DNA from: Blastopirellula sediminis
Lineage (GTDB): Bacteria > Planctomycetota > Planctomycetia > Pirellulales > Pirellulaceae
Assembly (NCBI RefSeq): GCF_020966755.1
Contig: NZ_JAJKFT010000004.1
Span: forward strand, 186,001 to 250,000
DNA: 64,000 nt
Direction of reading: 5' to 3'
Shown: positions 53,068-62,200 of the stretch, piece by piece
Layout: each line of letters opens with the position of its first letter
How positions within the stretch are numbered: position 1 is the stretch's first letter
The notes under the pieces: generated by a model
Told to the model about the DNA's origin: nothing
What the model saw: the letters and a program-made list of their open reading frames with translations, nothing else
The model's database searches: none
Made by a program: the position numbers and the translations under genes

Positions 53068-55404
53068 GTGGAACGTCGCGTAATCGCGTTTTGTCTTATC
53101 GCTGCCGCGATGTTCATGACGATGAACTTGCTCAGTCGCAACAAGAATGCCGACGAGCAGAAACCGGACGCCGAGGTCGCTCAGAACGACGACCAGCCGA
53201 AAGGCGCAGACGCCGACAGCAAAAAGGCGGAGATCAAACCGGCGGAAGACGAAGCCGAAAAGGTCGAAGAAAAGCAGCAGCCGCGCAAGTTCGTGACCCT
53301 CGGATCGGTCGACTCGGACGTAGCCGACATGCTGGTGACGTTCGACTCTCGCGGCGGCGCCGTGTCGCGAATCGAATTGCCGGCCGACCGATTCCACAGT
53401 CTCGAAGATCGCCGGCTCGGCGGTTATTTCGGTTGGCTGATGCCGTTTGACGCAGCCGCGGGTTGCGAAATCCGGATTGTTGGCCCGGGAACTCCGGCCG
53501 CGATCGCGACTCCCAAAGAAGCCTCCTCCGGAGTTGGTCTCCAGGTGGGGGACATTATCAAGAACCTCGCCGGCTTCGAGGTGGTTGACGTCGAATCTTA
53601 TGTCGACGCTTTGAAGCAAACCAAAGCCGGCGACGAGATCGAAGTCGTCGTGGAGCGCAAAGGCGCCGACGCCGTTTCGCTTCTCACCTACACGGCCAAG
53701 CTGACCGATACGCCGCTCGAAGTGATCAAGCCGGAAGTGTCGGACGTGGTCGACAAGGTGACTGGACTGTCCAGAACGGTCGAACATCCTTCCGCCTATC
53801 TGACGTCGTTGGCCCGCATCAACGGCTCGGTGATTCCAGTCGAAGGGAAGATGGTCGCCGACATGCCGCTGGTCGAAAAGAACTGGCGCCTGGTCGAAAA
53901 CGAAGATCCGACGATCGTTCAGTTTGAAACGCTGGTCACGCCGGAAGATCTGCCGCAAGGAGTTCGTTTCGCTCGTTTGCGTCTGGTTAAAACGTATCAG
54001 CTGCCGACGCGACCGGTCGAAGGGGTCGCCGATCCAAACTACAAACCTTATGGCTTGAAGTACACGCTGCAAGTCTTCAACGACGGCGAAGAAGCGGTCG
54101 ACGCCGCGTTCCGCCAGTTCGGAGCGACTGGCCTGCCGACCGAAGGTTGGTGGTATAGCAACAAGATCTCGCGCGGTTGGGGTGGCGCCGGTCTTCGCGA
54201 CGTCGTCTGGGAAGACTCCCGCGGCGACTACGAAATGTTCACCGTCGCCAATATCGTCGCCAAATATGAAGACCTGGAGAGCGACCGCCAGGTGTCGATG
54301 TTCAAGGTCGACGAGCAAGTGAAGGCGAAGTTCGCCGGCGTCGACGCCGTTTACTTCGCTTCGGCGATGGTTTTCGACAATCCGGAAAAAGATCCGACCC
54401 TTTCGCGTGGCGCTGCGTTTGTCGCCGCCGCCGTCAGCGACGTGATGAAGCAGAAGACCGACTGCACCTATCGCCTGGATGGTTCGCCGACGACGATTCA
54501 GCCCGGCGACAAGCCGTTTGAAATGTCGTGCACGATCTTCTCCGGTCCGAAGAAGAGCGAGCTGTTGGCGCTTTATGGTCTGGAAAACCTGGAGTACTTC
54601 GGCTGGTTCCATTACGTGTCGACCGCGCTGCTCGGCGTGCTCCACTTCATGCACGATTACCTCTACATCCCGTATGGTCTGGGGATCATCTTCCTGACGC
54701 TGATGGTTCGCTCGGCTCTCTTCCCACTGAGCCGGAAGCAGGCCCGCAACATGCTGATCCAACAGCAGCTTGCGCCGGAGATGAAGAAGATCAGCGAGAG
54801 GTACAAGGATGACCCGATCAAGCAGCGCCAGGCGCAGCAAGAGTTGTTCACCAAGTACAACTTCAACCCGCTCGGCGGCTGCGGCGTCATGTTCCTGCAG
54901 TTGCCGATCTTCCTGGGGCTCTATCGAGCCTTGGCGGTCGACATTCAGCTCCGTCAGGCTCCGTTTATTCCAGGCATTCAATGGTGCTCGAACCTGGCCG
55001 CGCCGGATCAATTCTGGTACTGGGTCGGCGTGCTTCCTGACTTTATGACGAGCATTCCGTCGACCAGCTTCCCGACCAGTTTCTTGTTCCTCGGACCCTA
55101 CTTGAATCTGTTGCCGCTGGTAACGATCGCGTTGTTCCTGGTGCAGCAGAAGATGTTCATGCCGCCGCCGACCGATGAGCAGCAGAAGATGCAGCAGCAG
55201 ATGATGACCTACATGATGGTCTTCATCGGCTTCATGTTCTTCCGCGTCCCGTCCGGTTTGTGCATCTACTTCATCACGCAAAGCGTCTGGGGGATTGTCG
55301 AGCGGAAGTTGATTCCGAAGCCGCAGTTGCCCGATCTTTCGGACACGATTGAATCGACCGCGACGCCGAAGAAACCGAAGAAGCGTCCGCCGGGCAAGAA
55401 GTAG
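53068..55404 (+). CDS. yidC: Membrane protein insertase YidC with a PDZ-like insertion
   Basis: Inserts proteins into the cytoplasmic membrane, alone or with Sec. The GTG at 53068 gives MERRVIAFCLIAAAMF..., the usual YidC signal anchor, and 778 residues. The large periplasmic P1 domain runs from about 40 to 490. Within it, at about 145-210, is a PDZ-like segment: SSGVGLQVGDIIKNLAGFEV, VDVESYVDALKQ and AGDEIEVVVERKG. The conserved membrane domain starts near 511 (EYFGWFHYVSTALLGVLHFM) with IIFLTLMVRSALFPLSRKQ, FTKYNFNPLGGCGVMFLQLPIFLGLYRAL and the last helices to about 730, then a basic tail (KKPKKRPPGKK). It is next to mnmE, as in many bacteria near oriC. Confidence 0.92.
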   Translation: MERRVIAFCLIAAAMFMTMNLLSRNKNADEQKPDAEVAQNDDQPKGADADSKKAEIKPAEDEAEKVEEKQQPRKFVTLGSVDSDVADMLVTFDSRGGAVSRIELPADRFHSLEDRRLGGYFGWLMPFDAAAGCEIRIVGPGTPAAIATPKEASSGVGLQVGDIIKNLAGFEVVDVESYVDALKQTKAGDEIEVVVERKGADAVSLLTYTAKLTDTPLEVIKPEVSDVVDKVTGLSRTVEHPSAYLTSLARINGSVIPVEGKMVADMPLVEKNWRLVENEDPTIVQFETLVTPEDLPQGVRFARLRLVKTYQLPTRPVEGVADPNYKPYGLKYTLQVFNDGEEAVDAAFRQFGATGLPTEGWWYSNKISRGWGGAGLRDVVWEDSRGDYEMFTVANIVAKYEDLESDRQVSMFKVDEQVKAKFAGVDAVYFASAMVFDNPEKDPTLSRGAAFVAAAVSDVMKQKTDCTYRLDGSPTTIQPGDKPFEMSCTIFSGPKKSELLALYGLENLEYFGWFHYVSTALLGVLHFMHDYLYIPYGLGIIFLTLMVRSALFPLSRKQARNMLIQQQLAPEMKKISERYKDDPIKQRQAQQELFTKYNFNPLGGCGVMFLQLPIFLGLYRALAVDIQLRQAPFIPGIQWCSNLAAPDQFWYWVGVLPDFMTSIPSTSFPTSFLFLGPYLNLLPLVTIALFLVQQKMFMPPPTDEQQKMQQQMMTYMMVFIGFMFFRVPSGLCIYFITQSVWGIVERKLIPKPQLPDLSDTIESTATPKKPKKRPPGKK

Positions 55405-55430
55405 TTTCAAACGATAGCGACGGACCAAGC

Positions 55431-56768
55431 ATGTCGGCCGCACTGGAAGACACCATCGTGGCGATCGGCAGCGGCGCAAGCGGAGCGCTGCGAGGCGTAG
55501 TGCGCATCAGCGGCGTCGGCGCCTATGACTGCGTGAAGTCCTGGATCGAACTTTGCGACCCGCCCGAATCCTTCGGGCGAACGTCGGCGATGGCGACCGC
55601 AACGGCTCGCATCGCCGATCGTCAGCTGGCGTGCGATCTCTACTATTGGCCGAACGAGCGGAGTTATACGCGGCAACCGTCGATTGAAATCCATACGATC
55701 GGCTCGCGTCCGCTGCTGGAAGAGATGGTCGCCGCCGCTTGTCGCCATGGGGCGCGGATGGCCGAGCCCGGGGAATTCACGCTCCGCGCGTTTCTCGCTG
55801 GGCGACTGGATTTGACCCAGGCTGAAGCGGTCCTCGGTGTGATCGACGCCGAAGGGGACGCCCGATTGAAGCAGTCGCTTGCGCAACTTGCCGGCGGACT
55901 TTCTTCCCCGTTGGCGGACGCGCGTACCAAGTTGCTCGAACTTCTCGCTCACTTGGAAGCTGGACTCGACTTTGTCGAAGAGGACATTGAGTTCATCACT
56001 TCCGACGAACTGTGCGCTCAACTGGAAGAAGCCCGCGGATCCGTTGATCATGCCCTCACGCAATTGATTGGCCGCGACGCCGGAGACGAAATGATCAAGG
56101 TCGTCTTCTGCGGCGCTCCAAACGTCGGCAAGAGCAGTCTTTTCAACGCGATTGTCGGCGAAGAGGCGGCGATCGTCGCCGATTTGGCCGGGACGACGCG
56201 CGATACGTTGGTCCGTGCGATCGTGATCGGCGGCGAACAAGTGGCGCTGATTGATACGGCAGGGCAGGAAGAAGCGGCGGCGGGTCCGCTGCAATCGGCT
56301 CAGCGACTGGGAGGCCAGCAGGTGGAGCGGGCCGACTTGCGGGTGATCTGCTGGGATGCCGGACGAGAAGCGACCGAAGCGGAGCGGAAGCTATGGGACG
56401 CGGCGCCGGAAGAACGCCGGTTGTTGGTCTTCACCAAGTGCGACCTGGCGGCACCGACCATCTCCGCCGCCGTGGCGACCAGTTCTACGACGGGGGAGGG
56501 AATCGCGGAGCTCCGCAAGGCGATCGCCGAGAAGCTGGCTCAGATGCCGGCGACCGAAGATGCGACGGCGGCTCGCTGTCGAGCGAGTCTCCAACAGGCG
56601 GCAGAGTCGCTATCGGCGGCGCTAACCGCAGCGGAGAACGGTTTAGGGGAAGAATTGGTCGCCGTCGAGATTCGGATGGCGCTGGCGGAACTGGGACGCG
56701 TCGTCGGAGCGATCGCAACCGATGACATTCTGGACGTCATCTTCAGCCGCTTCTGTATTGGCAAATAA
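55431..56768 (+). CDS. mnmE: tRNA modification GTPase
   Basis: With MnmG it adds the carboxymethylaminomethyl group to wobble uridine 34. The 445-residue protein has the N-terminal domain (SAALEDTIVAIGSGASGALRGVVRISG, GARMAEPGEFTLRAFLAGRLDLTQAEAVLGVIDA), the G domain with P loop CGAPNVGKSSLFNAI near 223, LAGTTRDTL, DTAGQE and FTKCDLA, and the C-terminal CIGK (Cys at 442). Slightly short in the loop between switch regions, as in other planctomycetes. It follows yidC by 26 bp. Confidence 0.95.
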   Translation: MSAALEDTIVAIGSGASGALRGVVRISGVGAYDCVKSWIELCDPPESFGRTSAMATATARIADRQLACDLYYWPNERSYTRQPSIEIHTIGSRPLLEEMVAAACRHGARMAEPGEFTLRAFLAGRLDLTQAEAVLGVIDAEGDARLKQSLAQLAGGLSSPLADARTKLLELLAHLEAGLDFVEEDIEFITSDELCAQLEEARGSVDHALTQLIGRDAGDEMIKVVFCGAPNVGKSSLFNAIVGEEAAIVADLAGTTRDTLVRAIVIGGEQVALIDTAGQEEAAAGPLQSAQRLGGQQVERADLRVICWDAGREATEAERKLWDAAPEERRLLVFTKCDLAAPTISAAVATSSTTGEGIAELRKAIAEKLAQMPATEDATAARCRASLQQAAESLSAALTAAENGLGEELVAVEIRMALAELGRVVGAIATDDILDVIFSRFCIGK

Positions 56769-57082
56769 AACGCCATTTTGAGATTCTTTGCCCCCTCCAG
56801 GGGCCCCTGGGTGGGTCTGCACAAATCTGCCTATTCTTGACAATTAGTTGAGGAATTTTGCCGGTTTCGCGGCTCGGTTGAATTGCGAAATTTGCGGCAA
56901 GCCGGTATCGTAGACCAATACGGTGGTAAATTGTGCGCACCAACGGGGCCTCTGATGAAGGCATTTCCGTCAAAGTACAAACCACCCGCCCTCTCAAAAA
57001 GCCACATCGATCTCGCAATATTAGCGCGACCTACCTCGTCGTTTGTGGTTGATGTTGACCACCGGTTTAGGAGCTTTCCTCT
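56769..57082. other. Intergenic region with a GC-rich palindrome
   Basis: About 314 bp between mnmE and the oxidoreductase gene. A 14-bp perfect palindrome CCAGGGGCCCCTGG lies at 56797-56810 and TTGACA at 56837, but there is no matching -10. I see no gene; the small open frame around 56883-57086 is not convincing. Confidence 0.45.
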
Positions 57083-58411
57083 ATGACAATGAATAACAAC
57101 CGTCGTAATTTTTTGAAGATTTCGGCGGCTGCTGGCGTCGGTTACTGGGCGTCGAACATGCAAGCGGCGGAATCGAAGTCGCCGAACGAACAAATCAATT
57201 TCGCTTGCATCGGCGTGCAGGGTAAAGGTTCGAGCGATTCTCGTGACGCCAGCCGTTCGGGCAATATCGTCGCGATCTGCGATATCGACGACAACAACCT
57301 CGACAAAGCCGCGAAGGAATTCGAGGGCGCGAAGAAGTACAACGACTTCCGCAAGATGCTCGATGAAATGGACAAAGAGATCGACGCTGTGACGGTCAGC
57401 ACGCCGGACCATTGCCACGCCGTCGTCTCGGCCGACGCGATGAAGCGCGGTAAGCACTGCTTCACGCAGAAGCCGCTGACCCACAGCATCTGGGAAGCTC
57501 GTCGCTTGGGCGAAATCGCCAAAGAAAACAAAGTGGTTACCCAGATGGGCAACCAGGGTACCTCGCACGCTGGTCTACGTCGCGCCGCCGAAGTGATTCA
57601 GTCGGGCGCCATCGGTACCGTCGCTGAAGTTCACGTCTGGACGAATCGTCCGATCTGGCCGCAAGGTCAAGGTTACGACGAAGCCGAAGCGGCTCCGAAG
57701 ACCGTCCACTGGGACAACTTCATCGGTCCGGCCAAGATGATCGACTACCGCCCGAACATTCATCCCTTCAAGTGGCGCGGTTACTGGGAATTCGGCACCG
57801 GCGCCCTCGGCGACATGGCCTGTCATACGGTCAACATGCCGTACATGGCGCTGAAGCTGCGTGACCCGGTCTCGGTCGAAGCGGTCACCTCGGGCCACAA
57901 CGGCATCACCTATCCGAAATGGTCGACCATCACCTTCGACTTCCCGGAACTGAACGGTCGCCCGGCCTTGAAGCTGTACTGGTATGACGGCGGTAAGATG
58001 CCTGACAACGCGCTGCTGGACGGCGTGCCGCGCAACGGCGAAGGCAAAGTGGCCGACAGCGGCTGCTTGCTGGTCGGCGACAAGGGGCGTCTCTACTCGT
58101 CGAGCGACTACGGCGCCAGCTTCCAGCTGTTGCCGGAAGAAGCCTACAAGAATTACGAAGGACCGGCCGAAACGATTCCGCGTTCGCCGGGTCACTTCAA
58201 AGAATTCGCCGACGCCATCAAGGGCGGTCCGGAACCGATGTCGAACTTCCCCAACTACGCTGGCCCGTTGTCCGAGACGATCCTGCTCGGCAACCTGTCG
58301 GTTTGGGCGGGCAAGAAGATCGAATGGGACGCCCAGAACATGGTCGCCAAGAATGCTCCGGAAGTCGCCGAGATCATTCGTCCGACCTATCGCGAAGGTT
58401 ACACGCTGTAA
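57083..58411 (+). CDS. Gfo/Idh/MocA family oxidoreductase, TAT-exported
   Basis: A 442-residue NAD(P)-dependent dehydrogenase. The N-terminus has the TAT motif (RRNFLKISAAAGVGYWASNM) followed by the Rossmann fold NEQINFACIGVQGKGSSDSRDAS, VTVSTPDHCHAVVSADAMKRGKHCFTQKPLTHS (EKP-type lysine region as QKP) and FGTGALGDMACHTVNMPY. It is typical of exported planctomycete sugar or inositol-type dehydrogenases; the substrate cannot be named. It starts ATG at 57083, after a possible promoter region, and ends before a strong terminator. Confidence 0.9.
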   Translation: MTMNNNRRNFLKISAAAGVGYWASNMQAAESKSPNEQINFACIGVQGKGSSDSRDASRSGNIVAICDIDDNNLDKAAKEFEGAKKYNDFRKMLDEMDKEIDAVTVSTPDHCHAVVSADAMKRGKHCFTQKPLTHSIWEARRLGEIAKENKVVTQMGNQGTSHAGLRRAAEVIQSGAIGTVAEVHVWTNRPIWPQGQGYDEAEAAPKTVHWDNFIGPAKMIDYRPNIHPFKWRGYWEFGTGALGDMACHTVNMPYMALKLRDPVSVEAVTSGHNGITYPKWSTITFDFPELNGRPALKLYWYDGGKMPDNALLDGVPRNGEGKVADSGCLLVGDKGRLYSSSDYGASFQLLPEEAYKNYEGPAETIPRSPGHFKEFADAIKGGPEPMSNFPNYAGPLSETILLGNLSVWAGKKIEWDAQNMVAKNAPEVAEIIRPTYREGYTL

Positions 58412-58461
58412 GGCGTTACTTCGCCAATCTGGCCCCATGGCCAAATCTGGTAAATTCAGGG

Positions 58462-58495
58462 GGAGAGTCGCTTTGGGCGACTCTCCTCTTTTTTT
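58462..58495 (+). terminator. Intrinsic terminator
   Basis: A perfect 10-bp stem (58462-58471 with 58477-58486, loop TTTGG) followed by TCTTTTTTT. It ends the oxidoreductase transcript. Confidence 0.88.
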
Positions 58496-58606
58496 ATGCG
58501 CCGGTGGACGAGAACTGACGGATTGTTTGCATATTCTTCAGGTTTTGCGATAACATGGAACGAGTCGTCCTCACCTCGCACCTTCCTCCTGCCAGCGGCC
58601 AACGTC

Positions 58607-59272
58607 ATGCCATCCGGCCAGTCGACATCTTATCTGCCTGACGCCGCGACCTTGCCGTTCGATTTGCGGGCCGCGATGGGGCAGAACGTGTGCGACGCTC
58701 GGCACGACGTCGTCGCCGCCGATGACGACGCCCTCTTGATCGAAGCGATCAAAGGCCAAGATCGCGAAGCGTTTGCGGCGTTCGTTTCGCGGCAGCAAGG
58801 TTTCGTATTTGGCTATCTCCGTTCGCGGATGTTGGAGCCGTCCGACGCCGAGGATTTGTGCCAGGAGGTCTTTCTCCGCTGCTTCGTCGGCAAGGTTCGC
58901 TTTCCGGAAAACGTGCCGGTACGTCCCTGGCTGTTGGGCGTCGCACGCAATGTCTTGCGCGAACACGTTCGCAAAGTGAATCGTCGCAAAGAAGTCGCGT
59001 GGACCGAGCTCTGTTTGGAAATCGACGCGCTCGCTGAGAACAACCATGACGACTATTCCGCCGTGCAAGGCTTCTTGAAGCAATGCTTGGATTCGCTGGG
59101 TAAGAGCGCTCGCGACGCGCTCGACATGCACTACTACGCCCAGATGAAGATGTCGTCGATCGGCGCCAAGCTGCGTCGCAGCGAAGGCGCCGTGAAGCTG
59201 CTCGTCTTTCGCGCTCGCCAGGCGCTGAAAAACTGCATCACGCGAAAGATCCACGCCAGCGCCGATGACTAA
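58607..59272 (+). CDS. ECF sigma factor paired with the giant envelope protein
   Basis: A sigma70-family protein of about 221 residues from the ATG at 58607 (another at 58676 gives 198). Region 2: DREAFAAFVSRQQGFVFGYLRSRMLEPSDAEDLCQEVFLRCFVGKVRF then VRPWLLGVARNVLREHVRK. Region 4: CLDSLGKSARDALDMHYYAQMKMSSIGAKLRRSEGAVKLLVFRARQALKNC. The stop overlaps the start of the next gene by 8 nt. The arrangement points to a dedicated regulatory pair. Start choice is uncertain since no clear ribosome site is seen. Confidence 0.85.
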   Translation: MPSGQSTSYLPDAATLPFDLRAAMGQNVCDARHDVVAADDDALLIEAIKGQDREAFAAFVSRQQGFVFGYLRSRMLEPSDAEDLCQEVFLRCFVGKVRFPENVPVRPWLLGVARNVLREHVRKVNRRKEVAWTELCLEIDALAENNHDDYSAVQGFLKQCLDSLGKSARDALDMHYYAQMKMSSIGAKLRRSEGAVKLLVFRARQALKNCITRKIHASADD

Positions 59273-62200
59273 TGAAGAACTAATCGAGCTCGTTCAGTCC
59301 CATACTCCCGCTGAACTGAAGCTTGAAGAGATTGAATTGCTGCGCCAGCGGATCGCGGAATCGGCCGAGTTGCGCCGCGTGCTGATCGATCAGCTGCAGA
59401 TGGAGCACTATCTCAACGATGCGCTGGGGCGGATCGGATTCTCGGCCGAATCGTTGCTCGACAAGTTCGATCGCGACCAACGTCGCCGCCGCACCGTTCG
59501 CGCGATTGGCGGTTTGCTTGCCCTGATCGTCTTCGCTTCCGCCGCAGGTACGATCTATTACCTGCAGCCCAAGAAAGAAGTTGCGGAAGCGACGATTGAT
59601 CCTGATCCGAGCAACCTAAGCGAAAAGATTTCCGCGGAACAAACCGCGTCGCCGACGCGGTCTGGGGAAGTTCCGGAGCAAAACGGGACAAGCGCTGATC
59701 CCACAATGCCGTCCAATCGCGGCAATGAAGAGCAGGGGGGCGAAGCCGACCAGCCCGCCAAGCAGGGACCGTGGGACACTTCTCTCGCGCGTCCGCCGGT
59801 TCGTTTCGCCGACGCATGGTTCCATGACTTTGATCCCGCCCGCGAAGCGCCGACGCAGGATTCGCTTAGCCAATGGTTCACTCCTCTGCAAAAGCAGGGA
59901 GGTCGCTTCGAGACCCAAAAGCATCACAACACCGTCCGCACCGGGATGTTCGGCTCGTTTCGCCTGAACGCACCTTGGCCGCGGGACGCTGCGCTGCGGC
60001 TCTCGGTCTGGGACGCCGAGCAATACGCGATCCACTTTCTGAACGGCGACGAAGGGATTTCGATCGTTCGTCACAATCGTGATTACGATCCGTGGAACGC
60101 CTACGCCGTCTCGCGCAAATCGGGCGAAGAAGAGATCCAGCGTCATTCGATCATCGCCAGCGACGGCTTCGCCGATCGCCGCTCTGATTTGTTTGAAGCG
60201 CCGATCACGTGGTACTACTACGACGAAACGCAGCACGAGATGGTGCTGCTTCGCGGCGAAATCGAAATGTTGCGCGCTCCTCTCGCCAACCCGCCCACCG
60301 AAGTCGTCTTCGAAGGGAAGGCCTGGCTCCGCGGGCTCGATTTCCAACGTCTCAGCGAACTCCCTCCTTCGAGCCGACTGGAACTGCCGATCGTCGCCGA
60401 ACTTGATCGTCCTGCAGACTTGCCATGGACGGAACGTTTGCCGATGGAAGGTGGGGTAACGTTCAACAAACTGGACGACGGCGCGGTTGAGTTAGTCGGG
60501 GTTAAGGGAGACGGTTTGGTTACGACGCCAATCCCTGGCGAAGGAATTCGCGTCGTCGACATGCTGCTTGATGAGTTTGAAGTTGGCGGTTCGGTCCTGC
60601 TCGCCTTTCTCGCCAATCCTGGTGAAGAGACTCCTCGCTACGATCCCGGCGTCGCGATTCCGTTTGGTCGTAACAATGTGACGAAGCAGGTCTTCCCCTT
60701 CTTTTCGTGGTGGGGAGATGACGGTCGTCAAGATAATCGTCGTCCGCAGGAACTGCCGACCACCGACATCGTCGCGCCAATCTGGATTCGGATCTTGGCC
60801 TGCGACGGTCAAGCTCGTTTTTGGACCAGCGCTGACGGTCGCAATTGGGCGCTCTATCCGTCCGGCGTCGGCGGCATCAATCGACCGCAGACTGAGTTCG
60901 GCATCTCGATCAAATCCGGCGGAGGTCAGCCGCGGAAGATTCGTTTGCGGAAGGTGGTCGTTCGCCACGTCGACCTGTTGCCGGACGTCGTCTCCGCCGA
61001 AAGACTGGCCGCCACGCCGACCGAGGTAAAACATTCGATCGATTGGATCACGAAGACGATTGCCGCTCGCCCGAGCGACGTGCCGCTGGAACAATGGATG
61101 GCCGCCGCCGCGGAAAAGTCGATCAACGCCGGGTCGGACAATCCGAACGTCTTGAGGCAGTTAGTCCCCTTGCTCAACGATCCGGCGTCGCTTGAAACGA
61201 CGCTCGACCGCCTGCGCAAATTCGCCTACATCACGAAGAGTTGGCCGCCGGGGCAGAACGAAAGGGAATGGTTCGATTTCTATCGCGACTTCGCGGCCGA
61301 TTTGATCGGACGCGAGTATGCCGACGGCCGCGAGTTTGACGTCGATGACATGCGCCGCACGATGTTATCGCTGCCGATCGACATGCGAGATCGCGTCAAC
61401 CTGGTGGATGAAGGGGCGATTCGTGATGCGATGCTGCAGAAGCTCGCCGAGCGAGACTGGAACGGGGCGATCGACCTTTGCTTGCGGCAACGTAACTATT
61501 CCGGCCGCGACGAATATCGGATGCGCCGCGACTTCCAACTTCCGATGTGGGTTTATAACGCCGCAATTCGTGAGGCGAACGCTCGCGTTGAAGGCGAATG
61601 GCCGTCGATCGACGCACGGTATCGCTCTCCGCTGTTGGAAGAGTTGAGCAAAGACGCCTACAACGTTAGCGCCGATCTTTCTGCGGCGATCGACAGCAAC
61701 GCGATGGCCGACGCTTGTCGCATTATTAACAGCGTGAATCTGCATGGCGCGAACGGCTTGGCGCCTGATCGCGAAGACCCCGATCTCTACTTCTCCCTTC
61801 CCGCCGCGATCACGATGGCGATGCGGCGAAATCCGCAACTGCGGGAAGAGATGAATCGCAACTTCTCGGAAGTCGCGCGGCTGCGAGCCAGTTCGGAGAT
61901 TCACTCCGGAGACGTCGAAGCGGTCGAACTGGTCACCTTGCAGTTCTTCGGCACGCAGGCCGCGTCCGAGGCCCACTTGTGGCTCGGCGATCAGGCGCTC
62001 GCTGTTGGGCAAGTCGCCCGTGCGATCGCCCATTACCGTCAGGCCGGCGGAGAACAATCGACGATTGACGAGCAGATGCTCAACGCTCGTTTAGCGCTGG
62101 CGGCGGCGATGATCGGCGCTCCGGAAAGCGCCGAGCTTTCCACCTCCGTCGCGATCGGCGGAGAGTCCCTTTCTCCCGATGCGATCAAGCAGTTCGGCGA

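Noticed and set aside
53011-55479. An 822-codon open frame on the minus strand across yidC
   Set aside because: It is wholly antisense to yidC, has no family motifs, and arises from the codon bias of the real gene.
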